Origin: Rhynchopus sp. YZ270_cl-10
Taxonomy: Eukaryota > Euglenozoa > Diplonemea > Diplonemida > Diplonemidae
NCBI GenBank assembly: GCA_964035575.1
Contig: OZ037867.1
Coordinates: 806,001 to 870,000, forward strand
DNA length: 64,000 bases
Direction: 5' to 3'
Shown here one piece after another: positions 11,961 through 22,100 of the stretch. The notes under the pieces are model-generated. The model searched no databases and had not been told where the DNA came from. It worked only from the letters and a program-made list of their open reading frames with translations. Numbering within the stretch: the stretch's first letter is position 1; each line of letters starts with the position of its first letter. The position numbers and the translations under genes are program-made.

Positions 11961-13564
11961 AACTTTTCTTTTTCTTTCTTCAGATGTGTAACCGAGAGGA
12001 GCACAATTATCTTTCAAGTTTTTTTTTTCCCCCCCTTCCTTCAACCAGAGCACACGTGCAGAGAGAGCGGGGTTTACCCGCCCCAGCCGCATGGTTCTGA
12101 GTTATTTCCAAGATGAATGCGCAAAAAATGCGAGGGCATATTCCATTCGCTAGGAAGCACAATGAGGTTCAACTTACAAAAAAAAAAAAAAAGGCTTTTC
12201 TTTCTTTTCCCCTTGAGGCAATGTGTTGTGCCCATTTGAGGGCCATACATCACCCTTCTCTTTTCCCCTCTTTTTTTAAATGCGAAGCAATTTCAAAAAA
12301 AAAAAAAAAAATTGGTTGCCTTATGCCATGTGGTGTTTATCCCCTACTCTACCTTTCCCACCCTTCGCCCCCCCCCCCCCCCCCCCCGCCCCACTTATTT
12401 TATTTGTTTCTTGTGAGATTTTACGAAAAAAAAAAATACTTTTGTCAGCTTTTTTAGGTGACCAAAAAAACAATCTATGAGAGGTCTGAGGTTCTTTTAA
12501 GACTTTATCAACCTTTTCTCATTATTATTGCTATTGTTATGTTTTTTGCCCTCCGTTGAGCATGTCTCGTTAAACGAAGTGTCCACTTTCACAATATGTC
12601 GCCCCCCTAAAATAATCGAGAAAAACGGCCAGTTTAATCCACAGATTGTGTACACACACATCGTGCCGTCTGTAGGGCGTCTGACCGTTTTTTATTATTT
12701 TGATTTTTTTTTTAGCCTTCATTTAACGAGAGCCCTGCCCCTTTTTTGATAATGTCACCAGTTGATTGTGGTGAAGACAGTTTGTCTTCAGCTCATCACC
12801 TTGTGCAAATAACCCTTGGTATTCTGTCGAATATCTTCTCCTCCCCGCCACCTTTCGTCGTTTCTTCGAGACAGATTATTCCAAAAAAAAAAAAAATCAA
12901 CAAAAACACAGAAACTTATTTGTGCTGTGATTTAAAAGGGAATAATAGAAGACCGTTTTAAATATTACCCACCGGATTTTTCATGAAATTTGGTGGACTT
13001 TGGAGGTGTTTCAACCCCACCCAAATTCCATCAAAATTTCAGGTAAAAATAGGCGGATAAAAACCCCCCTCAGAGTAGTTTATATGGAGTAACTCTGGGA
13101 TCACATAGACGCTTTTTTTTTTTGAGTGTTGTGGAGAGCATCCTCAGGGTGCCTATTTTTATTTTTGGTTTCTTTATTGAAAAAGAGATACCAATAAAAT
13201 GAAGGCACCGTTCAAGGGATTGTGCGTACTCTTTTATTGCAGGAATATACAAAGAAAAAAAAAGGTCGAAGTTTTCAAGGGTTTTGTTTTTTTTTTGTTT
13301 TTCTTTTTTTGTGGGAAAAAAAAAAAAAAATAGGGTCTAACTCTCTTCTTCCTCTCTCCTCCCTTCACTCCACCCTAAAGGATGAGGTGAGGGAGTGTAT
13401 TTTTCTTTTCTTTTTGAGCTCTTAGTATTTCTTTTTTTGTTTGTTTTCTTTTTGCATATTCCTTTGTTATGTACATTCGGTTTTTTTGGGGGTATTTTTT
13501 AAAAGCAAAGAAGAAAACACAGGTCTCTTCTGTAGGTAGGGGTTGTGCATTGCGCTGGGCTATG

Positions 13565-13680
13565 TTTTCCACCTGATTTTTACCTCGCGTATAGGCGCGT
13601 AAAGGCTGGGAAAAATGGGTGGGGTTTGGCCTGTACGGGCCTATACGCGCCTATACGCGGGGTAAAAATCAGGTGGAAAA
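13565..13680. repeat. Near-perfect 37-bp inverted repeat
   Basis: Arms 13565-13601 and 13644-13680 pair with one mismatch. The left arm contains CACCTGATTTTTACC and CGCGTATAGGCGCG; the 42-bp loop is G-rich. It abuts the TIR element that begins at 13692. Confidence 0.85.
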
Positions 13681-13691
13681 TATACATGATA

Positions 13692-14312
13692 CCGGCCGCG
13701 TACATATTACGTCGCGTATTTATTACGGGGGGTACTTATTACGTCGCGTACTAATTAAGTCGCTTTTTGGGGGCCCTCGGGCGCCCAAAAAGCGACGTAA
13801 TTAGTACACACCGTAAGGTGAAAAAAAAAGTGGGGTATCATGTTGGAACACAGCTGGTGTGGGCACATCACTGGGGGGATACCACCAAACCCACACAATA
13901 TCGAAGGCCATCGCAGATCGTGTGAACGAGGAGGAGAGCAAACCCAACACGCGGCGTGTGTAGACGACACAGGGTAAGGTGGAAGAAGAGTGACGGAGAA
14001 CTCTGCCACAGTGCGTCTAGCACCTCCGTATGCGCAAGAGGAGTGGGAAGTGCCAATGGAGTTCCTCAAATCCGCAATAAAAAAACATTTGCATGCTGCA
14101 GTCTCTGCCCAATGTAACCTTGTAAAGCGCCGAGGGACAACACGCCAACACCAAGAGAAATCCCAGAAACCCTTCCCACTCACCTTGTACGTAGATTTTG
14201 TTTTTCTCCCAAAAATTAATTACGTCGCACACTTATTACGTCGCGTACTAATTAAGTCGGCATTTGCCCCAACCGACTTAATTAGTACGCGACGTAATAT
14301 GTACGCGGCCGG
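13692..14312. mobile_element. 621-bp TIR element, TA target site, with coding-like interior
   Basis: Terminal inverted repeats begin CCGGCCGCGTACATATTACG and continue GTCGCGTA (about 27 bp, perfect), each flanked by TA, as in Tc1/mariner-like insertions. Inside each end is a second hairpin: about 13748-13808 (GTACTAATTAAGTCGC... arms) and 14245-14288 (16-bp arms, TACTAATTAAGTCGG). The interior 13840-14185 is GC-rich, resembles coding sequence rather than spacer, and may be a captured host fragment. No transposase was recognised, so it is non-autonomous. Confidence 0.8.
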
Positions 14313-14401
14313 TAATCAGATCTAAAAAAAAGGTATAAAAAAAATCCCCACCCCCTGCCCCTCTTCCCTCACGGGAATTTGTTCAGTTTTTTTTATTTTA
14401 A

Positions 14402-15808
14402 CCCTTTAAGGACCAGAGGGGACATATATGTCCACGCAACCACCTAAATTGGCTTCCACTAGGACTTTTTGAAGATTTTTTTTTTAAATGAGAAGATTTT
14501 GTGCGAAATCTTTCAAAAGACGCAAGATTCGATTTTTTTTGACGCTCTCATCCCCTCTCATCCACACCCGGCATTATCACATAATAGGGTATTTTGGGTC
14601 ATTTTTGGGGAATAATGTACCATTCTGACGCGCTTGAGTCATCAGAGGATTCAAACTTTGGTGTGCAGGGAACCATTTTGTACGGTCTTCAGAACGAAAC
14701 TAAAATAATGGAAAATACCCGCGACTGGGCAAAGTAACACGCGTAGTTGCAGTTCCTGACCCTGAACTGGATGTGCCTCTTCTCCGTGTATTTATTGCAT
14801 TTTGTCTTTTGAGGAACATTGTACAGAATGGTTATTTCCCTCCCTCCCGCCAAAGCCCGAGGGACCCTTGAGGGAGGTCAGGGCTCCCCGAGGGCCGAAG
14901 GCCCGAGGGAAGCCCTGACCTCCCGAAAGGAGTCCCGAGGGCCAAGGGAGGGTGGGATGTAACTTTGTGCCCCGATCCGTGGCTTTTTGTGCCCGACTGT
15001 CGTTTTTCATTTTTTGCCTGTAAAAACCCTGTATAAGGGGTGCAGCATGGGGGCACATGGTGCCCCACACATGGCTCTTGCACGCCAAATTGCCCTCAAA
15101 TTGCCCGGAATGCCACGCATGGGGCAATCTAGACCGTTTTTGGACCGATTTTCGCGACCAAAAAATTTTTTTTCGGAGGGTCCCTTCGAAATTTCGGCGG
15201 GAGGGTACGGAAAGCCACAGGGAGGGGTACAAAATCTATATCAACACGGTCAAGGTACAGAGACACTGGCAGGAGGGTGTTGGTCGACAACTTCTTCTTG
15301 CTTGGGAAACAGGCGTCTGAAAACAGATTACATGTGCGTGGGATGCGGCGTTCACCTTTGTTCAGCACCATGTCAAGTTGGCCAAAAGTCCCAAAAGCCC
15401 CAACTTTTGTACTGTCCAACCTCTGTACAATTACGGTATATGTAGTTGGTTGGTACCTTCTCTCCATGCAGTGAGACATTATCTACTAGGACTTTTTGAT
15501 CGATTTTTTTTTCTTTTGAAAGATTTTGAACCGATCTTTCAAATAAAGCCATTTTCGAAAACCGAAAAAACAGGTGCGCAGCCGGAATAATTTTTTTCTT
15601 CAAAATTTTCAGAAAAAAATATCAGCTCTCCTCAATTTTCCATTTTCCATTTTTCTCATTTTATTTCGATTTCTGCTCCATTTGAAAGATCTGCTCAAAA
15701 TCTTTCAATTGCGGCCAGGTACGATCAAAAATATGCATCAGATCACATTTTACCTACGGGAGAGAAGATCCTAGCAAATCGAAAAAATCGGTCGTGGTCC
15801 GTAAAGGG
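14402..15808 (+). mobile_element. Decayed piggyBac DNA transposon
   Basis: The ends are inverted repeats CCCTTTAAGGACCA and CCCTTTACGGACCA, each flanked by TTAA (14398-14401 and 15809-15812), the invariant piggyBac target site. A remnant of the C-terminal cysteine-rich domain lies inside on the + strand. The element is 1407 bp, shorter than a full piggyBac of roughly 2 kb or more, and lacks an intact DDE core. A GC-rich fold-back (about 14876-14926, AGGTCAGGGCT arms) looks like a later insertion. Confidence 0.85.
14987..15445 (+). pseudogene. piggyBac transposase remnant, C-terminal cysteine-rich domain
   Basis: The + strand frame through 15320-15376 reads KTDYMCVGCGVHLCSAPCQ. This matches the C-terminal zinc-binding signature of piggyBac transposases (Y-M-C-x2-C-x3-L-C-x2-P-C). 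The frame upstream is not convincingly transposase-like, and the catalytic aspartates were not located, so it is a relic. Confidence 0.75.
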
Positions 15809-15987
15809 TTAATTTTTTTTACAAAAAAAATAATGCGATACTTTGCATTTATACATTGCAATTCATTTTAGTCTTTGGCTTTTGTGTTGCCTCATGAAGG
15901 AGGAAATAGAAACAAAGCATTTTGAAAACCAGGGAAGGGAGGAACGAAAAACGCCTGTTGCTCAAAAAAAAGCTATTACGTGAGGGA

Positions 15988-16041
15988 CAGTGGAGCTTTG
16001 CACATATGGCAACTACACTATTCCAACAATTTTTTCAAAAA
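15988..16041 (+). repeat. Family C module
   Basis: CAGTGGAGCTTTGCACAT, then GGCAACTACACTATTCC and AACAATTTTTTCAAAA. AGTGGAG can pair with CTACACT. It lies 180 bp after the piggyBac relic. Confidence 0.6.
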
Positions 16042-16050
16042 CATACACGA

Positions 16051-16640
16051 TGAATACGCCATGGGTGTTCCGTATTCCGGGGGTTTTCGGGGGAAAATCG
16101 GGTCCGTATTCCACTATTTTTCTTTGGGTGGGCTTCCCCTTTGGGGGTCAAAAACAGGGTCAAAACACCCCAAAACTGGTCTTATTTGAATTTTTGGTGA
16201 CCCGAGCGTTCAGCGGTGGTACTATAAAAAAAATTGGCGTGGCTGCATAACCGCACAGTACACAGTACATAGTACACAGTACACAGTACACAGTACACAG
16301 TACACAGTACACAGTACACAGTACACAGTACACAGTACACAGTACACAGTACACAGTACACAGTACACAGTACACAGTACACAGTAGTGGAGGAAAGGGG
16401 GTGTCCGCCGGAGGCGAAAATTTTATTTGGGGGTTCGTCCTGCAAGGAGAAAAATGTCTTTTTTGTGTTGTTTCATTCCATCCCAGTTCACGGGCACCTC
16501 ACTCAGTGAAAAAGACCGTTCTAAAGTCTCTTAGTTACCCGTCTGCTCTTTTTTTTCTTCCCTAAGGGAATCCCTGTAGAAAAAAAAGTGCACAATCCCA
16601 AAAGTGGTATTCGTATTCCGTCTTAGGAACACCCATGGAA
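16051..16640. mobile_element. Candidate 0.6-kb inverted-repeat element enclosing a 7-bp satellite
   Basis: ATACGCCATGGGTGTTCC near 16055 is inverted, with gaps, as GGAACACCCATGGAATACGC near 16627; GTATTCCG also occurs at both ends. The arms are imperfect and no target duplication is clear. No transposase seen. Confidence 0.45.
16254..16386. repeat. Heptanucleotide satellite (ACAGTAC)n
   Basis: About 19 nearly perfect tandem copies of ACAGTAC; one variant unit (ACATAGT) sits near the left end. Read on the minus strand it makes a meaningless Tyr-Cys-Val-Leu repeat frame. Confidence 0.95.
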
Positions 16641-17100
16641 TACGCACCTCTTTTATTTATTTATTTATTTTTTGCCTCGATTCAGATTTTTGTCTCAGAA
16701 GAGGAATTGCCTCATTCTTTTACGATATCAATATGTTGTGGAAACTGCATGGTGGCGGTCCCTAAATTGGCCTTTTTTTTTTTTCATTTTTTAATGTGGA
16801 AGGGTTGTAGTTCCCCTACCCGAAAGGATTGCCTGAAGGGAATTCCTATATGCAGGATGTCCGATTTTTTTTTTCCTTTTACTTCCTTCCCCTTAACGGG
16901 TATGATTGCTCCCCCTCCCCTTCTAGGGGAACCACAATTTTTTTTTGATTTCGCTGAGCTCCACATTTTGTATAAATCACTCAAACGTGGCTCCATCTAT
17001 ACAATTTAGTTCGCCAGTGGGAGGGGCGGCTAAAGGGGGTGGGTCATGTCGAATAAGGTTTTTTATTGTATCCAGTTTGGGTACATTTAGTGTACCTCAT

Positions 17101-17132
17101 TATACATTCTATTCAGTAGAATAGATAGTATA
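17101..17132 (+). repeat. Family F bipartite palindrome
   Basis: TATAC-ATT-CTATTC-AGTA-GAATAG-ATA-GTATA: inner 6-bp stem, AGTA tetraloop, 3x3 internal loop and outer 5-bp stem. Two further 32-bp copies occur in this window. Confidence 0.75.
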
Positions 17133-18494
17133 TGAAATAATGGTATTCATCACTCAAATACCCCCTCTGAGGAACAAAAAAGTCGCGAGGTGTTTTTCTG
17201 TTACGCAATTGAAAAAGAAATGAAGCAATGGGCATTTCCTGAATACTATAGGTGAGCCCTAAAAAAAAAAAAAACATTTTCGTTTCTCAACAACGCTTTT
17301 TTTGTTCGTCTTCCAGATTAACGGGGAGCATCCTCTTTTGGTGGGCCTACTATATTTTTCAAACAACATCCCCAAAAAAAAAAAAGTACAAACATTCCAG
17401 AACAGACCGCTACTGAAAGAACCTCAAAAACAAACAGGGGGGTCTCTGTGTCGATTTGGGCCGCTTAATTTCAACATTTTCTTCTTCTTCTTCTTTTAGT
17501 TTTTGTCAAAGGCTGGGGACCCTTTTCCAACCAAAACAACAAGATGCTATCTTCGCGTCCTTCATGGTGGTGTGTGTTTATTTCCGACAGGCTGTCTCGT
17601 CATCCCCTTGACTATTATTTCCCCAAAGAATCTACCCAATCCCATCTCCAGATATCTCCCAGGATTCTTCCCTTCCCCCCCTGCCCCCTTGTCCATGCGT
17701 TTCAAGGACGTTTGCTGTCCTCATCAGAACCAAGGCTCACTCATACAAAAAAAAAAAATAAATAACAGTGGGCATTGTCCTTGATAATTTGCGGTCATAC
17801 TGTGCTCACCCTGCAACCACAAACCCTCGATCCTGGATGTCTATCCTTTGTTTTTTTGGTCTGTTTTTTTTTTTTTTTTTTAACCCCATTTTTCGCAAAT
17901 GCCCACCCCTTACACAGACAAACGATACATAAGCGCACACACCCCCCACCCCCATGTTTTTGTCCCCAGACTGCCCCCCTGTTTTGGATACGGAGTGCCT
18001 TTTGTTTTAAATAAAAAGCAATTTATTGCTTTTATCTATTCAAAAAAAAATATTTATTTATTAAAAACCCCCACCCCCGCCTCCATTCCCCGCAAGCAGA
18101 AGAAACAAAGGTAGTAGAGTGGAGCTCATCCTCGGGTGTCGACACTAATGCAAACCAAGTTTTCAAAAAAAAAAAAAAAAGGCAAAACTTAAAAAGAACA
18201 ACAAAAAAGCAACAAAAGCAAAAAGATACAAAACACAAATAAAGCAAACCTTCTCCCTTTTTTTTAAGTTGTATTTCCTTCCTGGCAACGTCCGTATGGC
18301 ACATCTTTGTGAGGGTTAAAAAGCGCTCCCTAATTTGCTGTCATGTGGGTCTATTTCAATGTAGTACATTGACGTCTACGTAAGCAATGGAGTCAGGTAT
18401 CTTGCTTTTCCCCGTACAGCTGCTACACGATAACGATCGTGATTAAAAACGCGATTCATATTCTTACTTGTTTTCGCTCCAAAGATGTGCATAG
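17133..18494. other. Spacer before the surface-protein array
   Basis: No supportable gene. T-rich tracts, a TTC run (17480-17499) and one family B module (18116-18170) are present. An ACGATAACGATCGTGATT motif near 18426 resembles the sequence preceding family A elsewhere. Confidence 0.4.
18116..18170 (+). repeat. Family B hairpin module
   Basis: AGTGGAGCTCATCCTCGGG, then TGTCGACACTAATGCAAACC and AAGTTTTC followed by a long A run. AGTG pairs with CACT. Confidence 0.6.
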
Positions 18495-19174
18495 AGACAT
18501 GATGACACAATCAGCTACTATCTGGACATCGCCCCTATACCTATACGATGCCTTCACGGGTGCGTGGTAAAGAACCGTCCACACCTGACTCTCCTTGCAA
18601 GGATTCCTGCCTGCACAGCCAAGGTACACCAGCCTGCCGGTTGTGGACATCACCGAGACAGGTCAATGACCAGGGCCAGATTGGCATCCCTTTTATTTCC
18701 CCCCTCCTGGCACCGTGTGAGAGAGCTGCTGCGGATGATGACCAACAACAGAACCACAAAAGGCATTCCTCATTTCTGATAGCGGGGTGATGCCTGCTTC
18801 ATGAGATGTATGGCACACAGCCACATGGCTGTAGTCTGACACACGCACTCTCTCCACAACACAAGAACCACACCACATCACATCACATCACATCCAAACA
18901 ACGACCTGCAGCAGAAGGGCATGTGCGCCTGTTGTGTGGCGCCCGTGTTCTCATTACTGTTAGGGAGATCCTGTGCGTCCTCCAGAAGAGACACCACACC
19001 GATCCAATGATTAAAACACATACTTGACATTAATAACACTCTGATTCGTTTCGGCGGTCTGAAGTATAGATTTTATCCGCGCTTCTGAGGTTTGCTCCTT
19101 TCCCTTTTCACACCTCAACACACACCACGCTGTCACAGGACTTCCCTAATAACACACCACACATTATCAAGACT
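18495..19174 (+). promoter_or_regulatory. Shared 5' region of surface gene 1
   Basis: The first ~110 bp (from GACATGATGACACAATCAGC) and the last ~480 bp are nearly identical to the regions before the other two surface genes. The middle (about 18600-18710) is different, so the region is a mosaic. It ends GCTGTCACAG followed by a 36-nt leader to the ATG, which suggests a splice acceptor at 19138. Confidence 0.65.
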
Positions 19175-22100
19175 ATGTACGTTCTTAGCGTGCTTTGGTG
19201 CGCTGTAGGAGTCAACGTTGCTGCTACCTCAGTGCCCACAGCAGTTCCCACACCAGCACCTCTGCCTGCTTGTGAGTCGTCACTCCTGACAAACCCAAGC
19301 TTCGACACACTGAACGGTGCTTCTTCCTCTAGTTTTTCTGGTGGAAACGTTGTTGGTTGGGCCATGTCTCACGGAACACCTTCCCTGTTTGGAGGTTACC
19401 ATGGTGCATACAGTGCATGGATGTGGTCGTACAGCGGCAAGGGTGAGGGTGTTGTGACAAGCGCGTCGTTCACTTCTGGTGTGCAGTACCGTGTGACGAT
19501 GTGGGTGCACACGAAGAACCCCAACGGTAACATCTATGTGCGCATTGCCAACGGTGTGCCGTCCGGCACCACCACCTCGACATCGTTCCCTTCCGTGTCG
19601 TCAGCACAGACTGTGTACACCAACACCCTTGTGTTCACAACAGCACAGGAGATCACATTCGACTTCACCGCAAACGCAAACTACGCACAGATGTGGTTCT
19701 ACCCTCTTCTGACTGGACCTCCCACAAGTGGACAGGCTGAGTTCCGCATTGACAACGTCAGAGTGTGCGAGATGACCACTGCTGCACCCACGTCTGTCCC
19801 TGTCACAGATGCCTCTGGTGTGATTGTGGACACCCCAGCTCCCGCAACAGTCGCACCCCCAACACCAGTTCCGGCAACAAACGCACCTGCCACGACCGCA
19901 CCTGAGACTGGAGCACCTGTGGATGCCTGTGAGTCGTCACTCCTGACAAACCCAAGCTTCGACACACTGAACGGTGCTTCCTCCTCTAGTTTTTCTGGCG
20001 GCAATGTTGTTGGTTGGGCCATGTCTCACGGAACACCTTCCCTGTTTGGAGGTTACCATGGTGCATACAGTGCATGGATGTGGTCGTACAGCGGCAAGGG
20101 TGAGGGTGTTGTGACAAGCGCGTCGTTCACTTCTGGTGTGCAGTACCGTGTGACGATGTGGGTGCACACGAAGAACCCCAACGGTAACATCTATGTGCGC
20201 ATTGCCAACGGTGTTCCTTCTGGCACCACCACCTCGACATCGTTCCCTTCCGTGTCGTCAGCACAGACTGTGTACACAAACGCCCTTGTGTTCACAACAG
20301 CACAGGAGATCACATTCGACTTCACCGCAAACGCAAACTACGCACAGATGTGGTTCTACCCTCTTCTGACTGGACCTCCCACGAGTGGACAGGCTGAGTT
20401 CCGCATTGACAACGTCAGAGTGTGTGACATGACCACTGCCGCACCCACGTCTGTCCCTGTCACAGATGCTTCTGGTGTGATTGTGGACACCCCAGCTCCC
20501 GCAACAGTCGCACCCCCAACACCAGTTCCGGAAACAAACGCACCTGCCACGACCGCGCCTGAGACTGGAGCACCTGTGGATGCCTGTGAGTCGTCACTCC
20601 TGACAAACCCAAGCTTCGACACACTGAACGGTGCTTCCTCCTCTAGTTTTTCTGGCGGCAATGTTGTTGGTTGGGCCATGTCTCACGGAACACCTTCCCT
20701 GTTTGGAGGTTACCATGGTGCATACAGTGCATGGATGTGGTCGTACAGCGGCAAGGGTGAGGGTGTTGTGACGAGCGCGTCGTTCACTTCTGGTGTGCAG
20801 TACCGTGTGACGATGTGGGTGCACACGAAGAACCCCAACGGTAACATCTACGTGCGCATTGCCAACGGTGTGCCGTCCGGCACCACCACCTCGACATCGT
20901 TCCCTTCCGTGTCGTCAGCACAGACTGTGTACACCAACACCCTTGTGTTCACAACAGCACAGGAGATCACATTCGACTTCACCGCAAACGCAAACTACGC
21001 ACAGATGTGGTTCTACCCTCTTCTGACTGGACCTCCCACAAGTGGACAGGCTGAGTTCCGCATTGACAACGTCAGAGTGTGTGACATGACCACTGCTGCA
21101 CCCACAGCTGTCCCTGTGACAGATGCTTCTGGTGTGATTGTGGACACCCCAGCTCCCGCAACAGTCGCACCCCCAACATCAGTTCCCGCAACAAACGCAC
21201 CGGCCACGACCGCACCTGAGACTGGAGCACCTGTGGATGCCTGTGAGTCGTCACTCCTGACAAACCCAAGCTTCGACACACTGAACGGTGCTTCCTCCTC
21301 TAGTTTTTCTGGCGGCAATGTTGTTGGTTGGGCCATGTCTCACGGAACACCTTCCCTGTTTGGAGGTTACCATGGTGCATACAGTGCATGGATGTGGTCG
21401 TACAGCGGCAAGGGTGAGGGTGTTGTGACAAGCGCGTCATTCACTTCTGGTGTGCAGTACCGTGTGACGATGTGGGTGCACACGAAGAACCCCAACGGTA
21501 ACATCTACGTGCGCATTGCCAACGGTGTTCCTTCTGGCACGACAACCTCGACATCGTTCCCTTCCGTGTCGTCAGCACAGACTGTGTACACAAACACCCT
21601 TGTGTTCACAACAGCACAGGAGATCACATTCGACTTCACCGCAAACGCAAACTACGCACAGATGTGGTTCTACCCTCTTCTGACTGGACCTCCCACAAGT
21701 GGACAGGCTGAGTTCCGCATTGACAACGTCAGAGTGTGTGACATGACCACTGCTGCACCCACAGCTGTCCCTGTGACAGATGCTTCTGGTGTGATTGTGG
21801 ACACCCCAGCTCCCGCAACAGTCGCACCCCCAACATCAGTTCCCGCAACAAACGCACCGGCCACGACTGCACCTGAGACTGGAGCACCTGTGGATGCCTG
21901 TGAGTCGTCACTCCTGACAAACCCAAGCTTCGACACACTGAACGGTGCTTCCTCCTCTAGTTTTTCTGGCGGCAATGTTGTTGGTTGGGCCATGTCTCAC
22001 GGAACACCTTCCCTGTTTGGAGGTTACCATGGTGCATACAGTGCATGGATGTGGTCGTACAGCGGCAAGGGTGAGGGTGTTGTGACAAGCGCGTCGTTCA

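Larger units (their letters stand above)
9000..13560. other. Gene-poor spacer with scattered hairpins and short repeats
   Basis: No ORF here looks coding: all are short, T-run-derived and without recognisable domains. The stretch holds GC-rich hairpins (9415-9445 and 9521-9640, with CGCCCC/GGGGCG arms), family B and C modules (10086-10611), a D plus A pair (11744-11960), a C run (12368-12387) and many A and T homopolymers. Confidence 0.5.

Noticed and set aside
16160-16445. Tyr-Cys-Val-Leu repeat protein on the minus strand
   Set aside because: Entirely generated by the ACAGTAC satellite.
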